Source: Candidatus Zhuqueibacterota bacterium
GTDB taxonomy: Bacteria > Zhuqueibacterota > Zhuqueibacteria > Zhuqueibacterales > Zhuqueibacteraceae
NCBI GenBank assembly: GCA_022616415.1
Contig: JAKEEU010000065.1
Span: forward strand, 1 to 64,000
Length of the DNA stretch: 64,000 bases
Direction of reading: 5' to 3'
The notes beneath the pieces were generated by a model. That model worked only from the letters and a program-made list of their open reading frames with translations, searched no databases and was not told the DNA's origin. The translations under genes and the position numbers were made by a program. This document shows, one piece after another, positions 33,238-41,300 of the stretch; within the stretch, counting starts at the first letter, position 1, and each line of letters opens with the position of its first letter.

Positions 33238-35076
33238 ATGCGATCATTCTCGAACCATACAAAGTTTCGCCGCCACTCGCGGAGTTGGTTCGCTACTGCT
33301 ATGCTGTTTTTCATTATGGCAGACCTCGCCGTGTGCCAATCGCAACTTTCCGCTTCTCGACCAACCCCCGAATGGGCCCGCGGCGCGGTTTGGTACCAAA
33401 TATTCCCCGAGCGTTTTCGCAACGGCAATCCACGCAACGATCCGACTGCCGCAGATGCCGGCATTCAAAACTACCCCAACTGGCAAGTCTCACCGTGGAC
33501 TTCGGATTGGTACAAATTGCAGTCATGGGAAAAGGCGAAGAGCGATGAATTTTATAAAATCGTCTTCGAGCGCCGTTACGGAGGAGATTTTCAAGGCGTG
33601 ATCGAGAAGCTCGATTACCTGCAAGAGCTCGGCGTTACCGCGATCTACTTCAATCCGATCTTTGAAGCCAAAAGCTTGCACAAATACGACGCGTCGAGTT
33701 ATCATCATATCGACGATAATTTCGGGCCGGATCCGGCGCGCGACAAAGCGCTCGTGGCGACGGAAACGGAAGATCCCCAAACTTGGAAATGGACGCCTGC
33801 TGATTCACTCTTTCTCGGTTTTATCAAAGAGGCGCATCACCGCAATATTCGCGTGATTATCGACGGCGTGTTCAATCACGTCGGCCGCGATTTTTGGGCA
33901 TTTCGCGATCTCATCAAAAATCAGCAGAACTCGCGGTACAAGGATTGGTTCGTCGTGCGAAAGTGGGATGATCCGAGCACATCGCAAGATGAATTTGATT
34001 ATCAAGGGTGGTGGGATTTGCGCTCTCTGCCGGTGTTCCGCGAAGATGACAACGGCATCGTGCCCGGGCCACGCGAATATATTTTCGCCATCACCCGGCG
34101 CTGGATGGATCCCAATGGCGACGGTGATCCGAGCGACGGTGTGGACGGCTGGCGGCTCGATGCTTCGGAAGAAGTCTCGCCGAAATTTTGGGTGGATTGG
34201 TGCGCGCGCGTGCGCTCGCTCAACCCGCAATCTTACATCATTGGCGAAATCTGGAAGCTTGCGCCGGATTGGCTGAAGGGCGATCTCTACGACGCGGTGA
34301 TGAATTATCCAGTCGCGTATGCCATGCGCAATCTTTTTATCGGCGGCGAAGAAGAGTGGGGACCGAGCCGCTTCGATGCTGAGCTGAGTAAGATTCGCGC
34401 CAATTACAGCGAGACGACGAATCATATAATGCAAATGCTCATCGGCAGCCACGACACCGACCGTCTTGCCAGCATGATCAAAAACGCCGGCGGTCGCGGC
34501 TACGACCAGCGCGCTAGTTGCCGAGATAATCCCAGTTATGATCCTCGCCAGCCGAATGCCGAAGAGAAAAAAACGCAAAAGCTGATTGCTGCATTTATGG
34601 CGACGTACGTCGGCGCACCGATGATTTATTACGGCGACGAGGCCGGAATGTGGGGCGGCGACGACCCGGACGACCGCAAGCCGATGGTGTGGCCGGATTT
34701 GAAATACGACACTGAGACTTATTTAACGGTCACGAAATTCACCGACAGCGATCCGGTTGTTTTTGAGCACGAACTTTTCGATTTTTACAAGCAGGTTCTG
34801 CGCCTGCGCCAACGCCATCCGGCGCTGCGCCAAGGCACGATCACAACGCTGCGCAAGGACGACGACGATGGCGTTTATGCGTTTCGCCGCGATTTCGAGA
34901 ATGATGTAGTGATCGCGGTGTTCAATGTGAGTGCGCAACAGCGAAAAATCATGTTGAATGTCACCGGAGCAAATGACAAGCTCTTTCGCGAAGCGCTTAG
35001 TGGAAAAGAGAGTACCGTACGCAATGCAGTATTGCAAATCGAGTTGGCTCCGCGCAGCGCTGCAATTTGGGAGTAA
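33238..35076 (+). CDS. exported GH13 alpha-amylase / cyclomaltodextrinase-like enzyme
   Basis: 612 residues with a signal peptide (hydrophobic run about residues 20-30). The TIM barrel begins A-V-W-Y-Q-I-F-P-E-R-F. Conserved regions: I-D-G-V-F-N-H-V-G near 205 (region I), D-G-W-R-L-D-A-S near 300 (nucleophile Asp), I-I-G-E-I-W near 335 (acid/base Glu) and G-S-H-D-T-D-R near 400 (third Asp; S replaces the common N before H-D). A C-terminal beta domain ends the protein. It probably hydrolyses alpha-1,4-glucans in the periplasm or outside, releasing oligosaccharides for the ABC importer encoded on both sides. Confidence 0.92.
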   Translation: MRSFSNHTKFRRHSRSWFATAMLFFIMADLAVCQSQLSASRPTPEWARGAVWYQIFPERFRNGNPRNDPTAADAGIQNYPNWQVSPWTSDWYKLQSWEKAKSDEFYKIVFERRYGGDFQGVIEKLDYLQELGVTAIYFNPIFEAKSLHKYDASSYHHIDDNFGPDPARDKALVATETEDPQTWKWTPADSLFLGFIKEAHHRNIRVIIDGVFNHVGRDFWAFRDLIKNQQNSRYKDWFVVRKWDDPSTSQDEFDYQGWWDLRSLPVFREDDNGIVPGPREYIFAITRRWMDPNGDGDPSDGVDGWRLDASEEVSPKFWVDWCARVRSLNPQSYIIGEIWKLAPDWLKGDLYDAVMNYPVAYAMRNLFIGGEEEWGPSRFDAELSKIRANYSETTNHIMQMLIGSHDTDRLASMIKNAGGRGYDQRASCRDNPSYDPRQPNAEEKKTQKLIAAFMATYVGAPMIYYGDEAGMWGGDDPDDRKPMVWPDLKYDTETYLTVTKFTDSDPVVFEHELFDFYKQVLRLRQRHPALRQGTITTLRKDDDDGVYAFRRDFENDVVIAVFNVSAQQRKIMLNVTGANDKLFREALSGKESTVRNAVLQIELAPRSAAIWE

Positions 35077-35096
35077 CGCAGACGGCTCGTCTGCAA
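35073..35096. repeat. small palindrome shared with 16.43 kb
   Basis: GTAACGCAGACGGCTCGTCT then GCAA; arms GCAGACG and CGTCTGC. It overlaps the stop codon of the amylase gene. See the matching element at 16432-16455. Confidence 0.6.
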
Positions 35097-35210
35097 GCCC
35101 TTATTCTGTTTACGGGCAAGATTCTACCTCACAAACGGATAGATCAACAACAACTGATGCTCTTTATCCGCAGGCCTTAATCTATCGTTGGTGAATTTTT
35201 AACGACAAAA

Positions 35211-35873
35211 ATGAAACGAAACACCCCAAATTTCGGCAAAAACCTCGCCAAAATTCGTCGCGCGATTCGATCGTTTCAAACTCCGGCTGTAACCCAAGTC
35301 GCTCAGAAGAGCCGCGATCCGTTCCGCGTGTTGATCTCGTGTCTCATCAGTTTGCGCACGAAAGATGAAGTGACCGACATTGCCAGCAGCCGGCTTTTCG
35401 CCAAAGCCGATACGCCAGCAAAGATGCTACGGCTGCGTGAAAGCGAAATTGCCAAGCTGATTTTTCCGGCGGGATTTTATCGCACCAAAGCCCGGCACAT
35501 TCTCGAAATCTCACGGACGCTGATGAAAGGCTACGCCGGCCGCGTGCCGGACACGCTCGAAGAATTGTTGAAACTGAAAGGTGTTGGCAGAAAGACTGCC
35601 AATCTCGTGCTCACCGTTGCCTACGGCAAGCCCGGCATCTGCGTCGATACGCACGTGCACCGTATCTCGAACCGTCTCGGCTGGGTGAAAACTAAAACGC
35701 CGGAACAGACTGAAATGGCGCTGCGCGAGATTTTGCCGAAATGCTATTGGATTCCAATCAACGACTGGCTCGTGACGTTTGGCCAAAATATTTGCCAGCC
35801 GGTGAGCCCGTGGTGCTCGCAGTGCCCGTTGGAAAAAGATTGCCCGAAGATCGGGGTCAAATATCGTCGATAA
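35211..35873 (+). CDS. nth: endonuclease III
   Basis: 220 residues. DNA glycosylase/AP lyase of base-excision repair. The helix-hairpin-helix [13 protein letters not shown] is at about residue 122 with the catalytic Lys, and the catalytic Asp lies in [12 protein letters not shown]. The iron-sulfur loop has four Cys in the spacing C-x6-C-x2-C-x5-C ([17 protein letters not shown]). Length and motifs are typical. Confidence 0.95.
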   Translation: MKRNTPNFGKNLAKIRRAIRSFQTPAVTQVAQKSRDPFRVLISCLISLRTKDEVTDIASSRLFAKADTPAKMLRLRESEIAKLIFPAGFYRTKARHILEISRTLMKGYAGRVPDTLEELLKLKGVGRKTANLVLTVAYGKPGICVDTHVHRISNRLGWVKTKTPEQTEMALREILPKCYWIPINDWLVTFGQNICQPVSPWCSQCPLEKDCPKIGVKYRR

Positions 35874-35922
35874 AATCCGTTGCAATTTTCATGAAATTTT
35901 TCATTATTAAAAGAGGGGTTTT

Positions 35923-36831
35923 ATGCACCAAATTCATGACAAAGGCTACAGACGGCTATTCAAGAACAAAGGCATTTTCCGGCAATTGCTGGAAACCTTT
36001 GTGGCCAAAGACTGGGTGAAAGAGCTGGATTTCAAGACTTGTGAAACGCTTGACAAATCTTTCGTCTCAGAACAATATAAAGAAACCGTCAGTGATATCA
36101 TTCACAAGATCAAATTACGGCGGCAAAATATCTTTATCGTCATCCTGACGGAATTCAAATCGACCGTCGAGAGATTTACGAGCTTGGATATTGCGCGCTA
36201 CGTTGCCAGTTTCTATAAGGATTATGTGGAATCCAATAAGAATGTCAGGATGCTGCCGCCGGTGTTTCCGATTCTGCTCTACAATGGCAATGCAAAATGG
36301 ACCGCGCCTACCAAGTTGTCTGATTTGATCGAAGGCAGCGGCTACCTTGGCGAGTATTCGTTGAATTTCGCGTACTACAAGATAGCAATCAATGAATACC
36401 CCAAAAGATATCTGTTGCGCATTAAAAACGTTGTTTCACTTTTGTTTTTAGCGGAGGCTTATTATGATGCGAAATTGTTAAAGCGGGAATTCCTGGAGGT
36501 ATTTGAAAAGGAGAAAGACAAGGGGCCAATATCATTGTTGTTGAATTGGTTTATTCAATTGCGCAAACATGGAAGATTTCCGGAAAAAGACGTTGAAAAA
36601 CTGGAACGCATTTATCAAAGCAAAAAGGAGGTACACGCCATGTTAATCGAAGCATTGGAAAGAGAGAAACGGGAGCTTTCTGCAAAGGTCACTGCAAAGG
36701 CTAAGCGCGAGCAACAGACTGAAATTGCAAGAAAAATGCTGGTCAAAGGGTTAAATTTGCCGCTGATTGCAGAAGTAACCGGTTTACCCAAAAAGGTAAT
36801 TCTTCAGCTCAAGCAAGAGATGGAAAATTAG
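35923..36831 (+). CDS. rpn: Rpn family recombination-promoting nuclease
   Basis: 302 residues, RpnA-like (PD-(D/E)xK) protein. The N-terminal helices D-K-G-Y-R-R-L-F-K-N and Q-L-L-E-T-F-V, then Asp58 (V-S-D-I-I-H-K-I) and E77-x-K79 (V-I-L-T-E-F-K-S-T-V-E-R-F) form the probable nuclease centre. A middle helical part includes P-P-V-F-P-I-L-L-Y-N-G. The C-terminal 63 residues, rich in E-K-R and I-A-R-K-M-L-x-K-G-L, are preceded inside the gene by AAAAAGGAGG and 8 bases to an ATG (36640), which predicts a separate small product. Rpn proteins of E. coli cut DNA and act in antiphage defence, with an intragenic antitoxin RpnS made from such an internal start. Confidence 0.88.
   Translation: MHQIHDKGYRRLFKNKGIFRQLLETFVAKDWVKELDFKTCETLDKSFVSEQYKETVSDIIHKIKLRRQNIFIVILTEFKSTVERFTSLDIARYVASFYKDYVESNKNVRMLPPVFPILLYNGNAKWTAPTKLSDLIEGSGYLGEYSLNFAYYKIAINEYPKRYLLRIKNVVSLLFLAEAYYDAKLLKREFLEVFEKEKDKGPISLLLNWFIQLRKHGRFPEKDVEKLERIYQSKKEVHAMLIEALEREKRELSAKVTAKAKREQQTEIARKMLVKGLNLPLIAEVTGLPKKVILQLKQEMEN
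36640..36831 (+). CDS. predicted RpnS-like protein from an internal start of rpn
   Basis: Inside the rpn gene, AGGAGG at 36626-36631 stands exactly 8 bases before ATG 36640, in frame with rpn. It would give 63 residues: M-L-I-E-A-L-E-R-E-K-R-E at the start and I-A-R-K-M-L-V-K-G-L-N-L-P-L-I-A-E-V-T-G-L near the end. RpnS proteins described in enterobacteria are C-terminal parts of Rpn that neutralise the full nuclease. That expression occurs here is inference. Support comes from the two downstream copies, which both begin at the same position. Confidence 0.65.
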   Translation: MLIEALEREKRELSAKVTAKAKREQQTEIARKMLVKGLNLPLIAEVTGLPKKVILQLKQEMEN

Positions 36832-36841
36832 GGGAATTCAT

Positions 36842-37086
36842 CGATTGTCGAAAGACAAAGAGGAGGCGAGTGCCATGTTAATCGAAGCCTTGGAAAAAGA
36901 GAAACGGGAGGTTTATAAAAAAGCCAAACGCGAAGGCAAGCGAGAAGGCAAACGCGAAAATAAGACCGAAACTGCCGGAAAGATGATCGCGAAGGGCTTT
37001 GATTTGTCGCTGATCGCGGATTGACTGGGCTTTCAGATGACGCGATTATCATGCTCAAGCAAGAAATGGACGCACGGCGCAATTAG
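36842..37086 (+). pseudogene. second copy of the rpn tail / RpnS-like ORF, frameshifted
   Basis: From 36842 the frame S-K-D-K-E-E-A-S-A-M-L-I-E-A-L-E-K-E-K-R-E copies the end of rpn. AGGAGG (36861-36866) again sits exactly 8 bases before ATG 36875. The small ORF is 49 residues and stops at TGA 37022 just after L-S-L-I-A-D. One base has been lost there; the shifted frame continues T-G-L-S-D-D-A-I-I-M-L-K-Q-E-M-D-A-R-R-N to TAG 37084-37086. The missing base makes it shorter than the other copies. An extra Lys/Arg/Gly repeat (K-R-E-G-K-R-E-G) is seen in the middle. Confidence 0.75.
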
Positions 37087-37173
37087 CCGTCATTCTCACG
37101 ATCATCGAAGAATTTCTAAGGATGACGTTGCCAACTGTAACGCAGTTGCGCAAGCAAAGAGAAGTCCCGAGCC

Positions 37174-37365
37174 GTGTTAATCGAGGCCTTGGAAAAAGAG
37201 AAGCGGGAGATTTATGAGAGGGCCAAGCTCGAAGGCAAGATCAAGATACAAATCGAAATTGCGCGCAGGATGCTTGCCAAGGGACTTGATTTGCCGTTGA
37301 TCGCTGAGCTGACCGGCTTGGCACAAGATGAACTGCTCAAACTTAAGCGGAAGCTGAGCAAATAG
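37174..37365 (+). CDS. third copy of the rpn tail, intact RpnS-like ORF
   Basis: 63 residues from GTG 37174, the same length as the unit inside rpn. L-I-E-A-L-E-K-E-K-R-E-I-Y-E-R at the start and I-A-R-R-M-L-A-K-G-L-D-L-P-L-I-A-E-L-T-G-L at the end. The base block before the start (AGAGAAGTCCCGAGCC) corresponds to the AGGAGG region of the other copies but is weaker. A following malF-like gene begins 31 bases downstream. It may be a free antitoxin-like subunit for the upstream nuclease; this is inference. Confidence 0.6.
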   Translation: MLIEALEKEKREIYERAKLEGKIKIQIEIARRMLAKGLDLPLIAELTGLAQDELLKLKRKLSK

Positions 37366-37396
37366 CAGAAATTCCCAAATTCGGAGGAAGGAAAAC

Positions 37397-38299
37397 GTGA
37401 ACTTGGCGCGATTCGCGGCTCATCTCCGCGAAAACAAGTTGGCTTACATTTACATCCTGCCTTCTTTTCTCGTGTTGGGTTTTGTGGTGATCTACCCGTT
37501 TGTCTACAACGTGGTGATCTCTTTTTCCAACATGAGCCTCGGCCATTTTCGCGATTGGAAGCTGATCGGCCTCGATCAATACCTGCGCGTCTTTCGCGAA
37601 AAAGTTTTTTATATACTTTTTCTCAAAACTCTCGGCTGGACGTTCGTCAACGTCTTTTTTCACGTGGTCATCGGCGTGTCGTTGGCGCTGTTGCTGAATC
37701 GCCCGCTGCCCGGCCGCGCGATTTTTCGCACGCTGCTGATTCTTCCCTGGGCGGTGCCGCAATACATCACGGCGCTCACCTGGCGCGGCATTTTCAATTA
37801 CGAATACGGCTACATCAATCTGCTGCTGAAAAAAGTTTTCGATCTGCCGCCCATTCAGTGGCTATCCGATCCGCTGGGCGCTTTTGCCGCGGCCACCATC
37901 ACCAACATTTGGCTCGGTTTTCCCTTCATGATGGTCATCGCGCTCGGTGGCCTGCAATCGATTCCGAAGGAGCTTTACGAAGCGGCCGAGGTTGACGGCG
38001 CCCAACCCTGGCGGCAATTCTGGACGATCACCGCGCCGTTGCTCAAGCCGGTGATGATTCCGGCGATTTCGCTCGGGGTGATTTGGACCTTCAACAATTT
38101 CAACGTCATTTGGCTGGTGAGCGACGGCGGCAAACCGGCCGACTCCACGCATATTTTGGTCTCATTTGTCTATCGCCAAGTCTTCAATTATTACAGCTAC
38201 GGCTACGGCGCCGCCTTGTCCATCGTCATCTTCGTCATTTTGCTGTTGTTCAGCATCAACTTTATCCGGCGAACGCGCGCGACCGAGGGAGTTTACTAA
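37397..38299 (+). CDS. maltose-type ABC permease, MalF-like
   Basis: 300 residues from GTG 37397 behind GGAGGAAGG. Six membrane helices; the first is I-Y-I-L-P-S-F-L-V-L-G-F-V. The EAA loop that contacts the ATPase reads L-Y-E-A-A-E-V-D-G-A-Q-P-W-R-Q-F-W near residue 200. It lacks the large periplasmic insert of E. coli MalF, like many short homologues. ATG of the next permease overlaps by none; the two genes abut (stop at 38299, start at 38300). Confidence 0.92.
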   Translation: MNLARFAAHLRENKLAYIYILPSFLVLGFVVIYPFVYNVVISFSNMSLGHFRDWKLIGLDQYLRVFREKVFYILFLKTLGWTFVNVFFHVVIGVSLALLLNRPLPGRAIFRTLLILPWAVPQYITALTWRGIFNYEYGYINLLLKKVFDLPPIQWLSDPLGAFAAATITNIWLGFPFMMVIALGGLQSIPKELYEAAEVDGAQPWRQFWTITAPLLKPVMIPAISLGVIWTFNNFNVIWLVSDGGKPADSTHILVSFVYRQVFNYYSYGYGAALSIVIFVILLLFSINFIRRTRATEGVY

Positions 38300-39145
38300 A
38301 TGGCCAGACTCGAAAAAACCACCCCACTCTGGAAGTATGTCATCATCTACGCGATTCTCATCATGGTCACGGCCATCACCGTATTTCCGATTATTTTGGT
38401 TTTCGGCATTTCTTTGCGTCCCGGCAATATGCTGTGGACGACGGATTTAAGCCCGATTCCGGCCAACGCCACGTTTGACGCCTACCGCACTATTTTTTAT
38501 GAGAAACCGTTTTTCCGCTGGCTGTTCAACAGCACGATCGTCTCTTTTATGGTGACCGTGGTCGGCGTGTCGCTCGCGAGCACGGCCGGCTATGCGTTTT
38601 CGCGCTATAAATTCTCCGGCCGCGACGCCGGCATGATCGCGCTGATCGCCACGCAAATGTTTCCGGTCACCATGCTGTTGCTGCCGTTGTTTCTCATGCT
38701 CATCAAATTGAAAGTTTACGACACGTTTCTCGGCCTGGTGATTGCGTATTCGGCGACGGCGCTGCCGTTTTGCATTTGGCAGATGAAAGGCTATTACGAC
38801 ACCATTCCATACAGCCTCGAAGAGGCCGCTTCGATTGACGGGTGCAGCCGGGTCAAAACCTTTTATCAAATCGTGTTGCCGCTCGCGGCGCCGGCGCTGG
38901 TGATCACCGCGCTGTTCAGTTTCATGTCGGCGTGGAGCGAGTATCTGGTGGCGGCGGTGATCATCATCGACAAGCGGCTCTACACGCTGCCGCTCGGGCT
39001 GAAACAGTTTCAATCCAATTTCGACACCGAGTGGGGCCTGTATGCCGCCGGCGCCGTCATCGTCTGCATTCCGGTTGTGGCGTTGTTTCTCTTTCTCAGC
39101 CGCTGGCTGATTTCGGGGCTGACGCTCGGCAGTGTTAAAGGGTAA
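38300..39145 (+). CDS. maltose-type ABC permease, MalG-like
   Basis: 281 residues, directly after the MalF-like gene. Six helices; the EAA loop is L-E-E-A-A-S-I-D-G-C-S-R-V-K-T-F-Y near residue 175. The end G-L-T-L-G-S-V-K-G is the family ending. No MalK ATPase is found in the window, so the pair must use an ATPase encoded elsewhere, perhaps a shared MsmK-type subunit. The binding protein likely is the gene at 30131. Confidence 0.92.
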   Translation: MARLEKTTPLWKYVIIYAILIMVTAITVFPIILVFGISLRPGNMLWTTDLSPIPANATFDAYRTIFYEKPFFRWLFNSTIVSFMVTVVGVSLASTAGYAFSRYKFSGRDAGMIALIATQMFPVTMLLLPLFLMLIKLKVYDTFLGLVIAYSATALPFCIWQMKGYYDTIPYSLEEAASIDGCSRVKTFYQIVLPLAAPALVITALFSFMSAWSEYLVAAVIIIDKRLYTLPLGLKQFQSNFDTEWGLYAAGAVIVCIPVVALFLFLSRWLISGLTLGSVKG

Positions 39146-39151
39146 AAATTG

Positions 39152-39580
39152 ATGCTCAAGCTGCGCCGGCATTCTTTGCTCGTTTTGATCGTCATGCTCT
39201 TCACGCTGACTGTCGTGTTCATGTTTGACGACGTGCTGTTTTATTTGCTGTTTGAGCGGATTTTGGGGTTCGAGTTGAATCTCTTTGGCAGGAGCGTGGT
39301 TGTTGCCTTGCTCACGTTGCTCAATTTGTGGCTGGCGTTGCTCGTCGTTAAAAGTATGAACGCGAAGCCGGAAACCGGCTCTGAAGGCATGTTGGGCGCG
39401 ACGGGCACGGTCAAGAAAGTGGCGCCGCCATTTTCTTGGGTGATGGTGCGCGGCGAGTTGTGGAAGGCCCGCGCGGAAGAAAGCTTGGCTGTAGGTGATC
39501 GCGTGATTGTGCGTGACCTGCAAGGCTTGACCCTGCACGTGGCGCGCGAGCACAAAAACGCAGATGGAGAAAGCGCATGA
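39152..39580 (+). CDS. NfeD-like membrane protein
   Basis: 142 residues from ATG 39152 (TTG 39149 precedes it). Two hydrophobic segments (about 10-30 and 45-65) and a C-terminal OB-like domain: G-M-L-G-A-T-G-T-V-K-K-V-A-P, V-M-V-R-G-E-L-W-K-A-R-A-E-E-S-L-A-V-G-D-R-V, as in NfeD. NfeD proteins act with stomatin-type partners at membranes, but no stomatin gene is adjacent here. The next ORF overlaps its stop by 4 bases (ATGA). Confidence 0.75.
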   Translation: MLKLRRHSLLVLIVMLFTLTVVFMFDDVLFYLLFERILGFELNLFGRSVVVALLTLLNLWLALLVVKSMNAKPETGSEGMLGATGTVKKVAPPFSWVMVRGELWKARAEESLAVGDRVIVRDLQGLTLHVAREHKNADGESA

Positions 39581-40143
39581 TTCTTCTTGGGTATCTCTTT
39601 TGGATACTCCTCGTGGGTTATGGCTACCTGGCGATGGTTCGCTTGATGTGGCTTTACCGGCAAGTCGAAGGCCATGTCTTTTGGCAAAAGGCCAACGCCA
39701 AAACTTATTATATTGCGGCGGCGATTTTGTTTTTTGTCTTTGTCTTGTCGCTTTCGCAAATTTTTCACGCCGGCCTTTTGCTGCTTTTTTTGCTCGGAGA
39801 ATACGTTCTGCTCGCCGCACCGGCAGTGAAAATGAGCGATCGCGGCATTCTTGCCAACGCTTTCATGGTGCGGTGGCCGGAGGTCGTGCAGGCCAAAAGA
39901 ATGAGCGCGAGCGGCGAAATCGTGCTGGCCACCAAACATCCCTGGCAGCGCATGCGCTTGCAAGTGCCTGCCGATAAAGAAGCGGCGTTCCGCAAGATTT
40001 TGGCTGCAAAGGGTGTTGCCATCATTGACGAGCAAGCAGAAAGAATCGAAGCGCAGATTTTGCCGGCTTCGACAGTTGCAACGAGGGAGGAAAACCAAAC
40101 GCACAAGCCGGAAGATGGCGTCGTGGCAGGAAATCTTGCGTAA
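39577..40143 (+). CDS. membrane protein of unknown function
   Basis: 188 residues, overlapping the NfeD-like gene by 4 bases, so translation is coupled. Three hydrophobic segments (about 3-22, 45-62, 65-85) come first; then a soluble domain with V-R-W-P-E-V-V-Q-A-K-R and I-V-L-A-T-K-H-P-W-Q-R-M-R-L-Q-V-P, similar to DUF5673-like tails. The C-terminal 25 residues are low in complexity. Function unknown. Confidence 0.6.
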   Translation: MILLGYLFWILLVGYGYLAMVRLMWLYRQVEGHVFWQKANAKTYYIAAAILFFVFVLSLSQIFHAGLLLLFLLGEYVLLAAPAVKMSDRGILANAFMVRWPEVVQAKRMSASGEIVLATKHPWQRMRLQVPADKEAAFRKILAAKGVAIIDEQAERIEAQILPASTVATREENQTHKPEDGVVAGNLA

Positions 40144-40264
40144 AAAACTAATGTTAACAAGCCGCAATGCCCAACGGATGAATCAAGACCAACGGATAAA
40201 AACATCCAGTAGTCTAAATTCATCTGTGGGTTATTTTACTGTTTAGAGATTAATTCCTCAACCC

Positions 40265-40672
40265 ATGTCTGAAATTTTCCACGAGCTGGTTTTTCACCTC
40301 GTTTTTGCCACCAAAGATCGCGCGCCTCTTATTACACCCCCAATCCAGCGGCTGCTTTTCAGCCAATTCCGCCAAGCTTGCGAGACGCTGCACTGTGACC
40401 TCCACGACATCGGCGGCACGGAAGATCACGTCCATATCTTGATGAGTCTGCGGCCGTCGCATCGCCTCGATATCGTCGTGGACAATTTTAAAAGCGCCGG
40501 CGCTGAAATGATCAACAAATTGGCGCTCGGGCCGCCTTTGGAATGGGATGACGGGTATGGCGTGCTCTCCCTCCGTCATAAAGATATTGAAATCGTCTCG
40601 GAATATATCCGCACCCAGAAAGAACGGCACCAGAAAGGCGATTTGATCGGAAAGATGGAGCGGACGAAGTAG
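40265..40672 (+). mobile_element. Y1 transposase of the IS200/REP-associated type
   Basis: 135 residues. The HUH metal motif is E-D-H-V-H-I-L near residue 57, and the catalytic Tyr is in V-S-E-Y-I-R-T-Q-K-E near 117. G-Y-G-V-L-S-L precedes it as in TnpA/RAYT proteins. Transposases of this class move or are bound to hairpin DNA ends without terminal inverted repeats. Two interlocking hairpins follow the gene (40722-40771). No TnpB gene accompanies it. The stretch before the gene (40144-40264) has no clear matching hairpin end. Confidence 0.88.
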
Positions 40673-40721
40673 GAGCAAAGGGCGGGAACTATTCTCCAAC
40701 GAGTGGAATAAATAAAAGATT

Positions 40722-40771
40722 GGAAATCCCACTGAAATAAAAGTTTTCTGTGGGATTTCTATTTCAGTGGG
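40722..40771. repeat. two mutually exclusive hairpins after the transposase
   Basis: GAAATCCCAC (40723-40732) pairs with GTGGGATTTC (40750-40759), and CCCACTGAAATA (40728-40739) pairs with TATTTCAGTGGG (40760-40771). The arms share the CCCAC, so only one hairpin can form at a time. Such structures fit the recognised ends of IS200/REP transposons. Confidence 0.85.
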
Positions 40772-40849
40772 CGAAAACTTACTCGTTTGTAAAGATTTTT
40801 AGCACTCAAAATCACAACGAGCCGCAACCAAACAAGGGCAACCGCGAAT

Positions 40850-40904
40850 GAGCGCGAATTAACGCTAATGAAAAATATTAGCGTTCATTAGCGTTGATTA
40901 GCGG
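40850..40904. repeat. TTAGCG-word inverted repeat
   Basis: AACGCTAAT (40861-40869) is followed by ATTAGCGTT (40877-40885), then CATTAGCGTT and GATTAGCGG. It is a short-word hairpin like the other spacers. Confidence 0.7.
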
Positions 40905-40963
40905 TTTAAAAATGTTTGCCGAAAAAGCAAAGATTTCACTTTAATAGATTAGTACCCACCATG

Positions 40964-41015
40964 AACTGTCCGCTGGCGAACACCGACTGCAATGCCAGCG
41001 GACAGTTTTCTTTTG
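40964..41015 (+). terminator. terminator-like perfect 14-bp hairpin
   Basis: AACTGTCCGCTGGC (40964-40977) and GCCAGCGGACAGTT (40994-41007) form a perfect 14-bp stem with a 16-base loop, then TTCTTTT. It may insulate the permease array from upstream transcription; orientation is not fixed because the stem is symmetric. Confidence 0.75.
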
Positions 41016-41227
41016 TGATCATCTTGCTGAACCGCCGTAATCCCTTGAAAAAACATGAGAGGCATGATTATTGGATGAATCATGGTGGGAAACATGGCTT
41101 TTCTTCGACGAAAAACCATATCCTAAGACCGCCACAAAATCGCCTGCTGCAATCTCTGGGAACAAAATAGTGATTTGTTGGTGCATCGCGCAATTTCTCG
41201 CTCGAAGCGCCGCGGTATGAGTAAAGA

Positions 41228-41297
41228 AGTAATCAGTGATCAGTATTCAGTCAACTGACCACTGAAAACTGTTTACTGAAGACTGATCACTGGAGAG
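41228..41297. repeat. CAGT-word hairpin spacer before permease 1
   Basis: Left half: TAATCAGTGATCAGTATTCAG; right half: ACTGAAGACTGATCACTGG. Words of the type CAGTNATCAGT are inverted around the centre. The same family precedes permeases 3, 7 and 9. Confidence 0.8.
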
Positions 41298-41300
41298 ATC

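Larger units (their letters stand above)
40673..41300 (+). other. 628-bp noncoding region between transposase and permease array
   Basis: No gene-like ORF; the 84-residue frame at 40916-41170 runs through hairpins and has no family-like sequence. It holds interlocking hairpins (40722-40771), TTAGCG-word palindromes (40850-40904), a strong terminator-like hairpin (40964-41015) and the first CAGT-word spacer (41228-41297). Confidence 0.65.

Noticed and set aside
40916..41170. 84-codon open frame before the permease array
   Set aside because: It covers the strong terminator-like hairpin and has random-looking composition.
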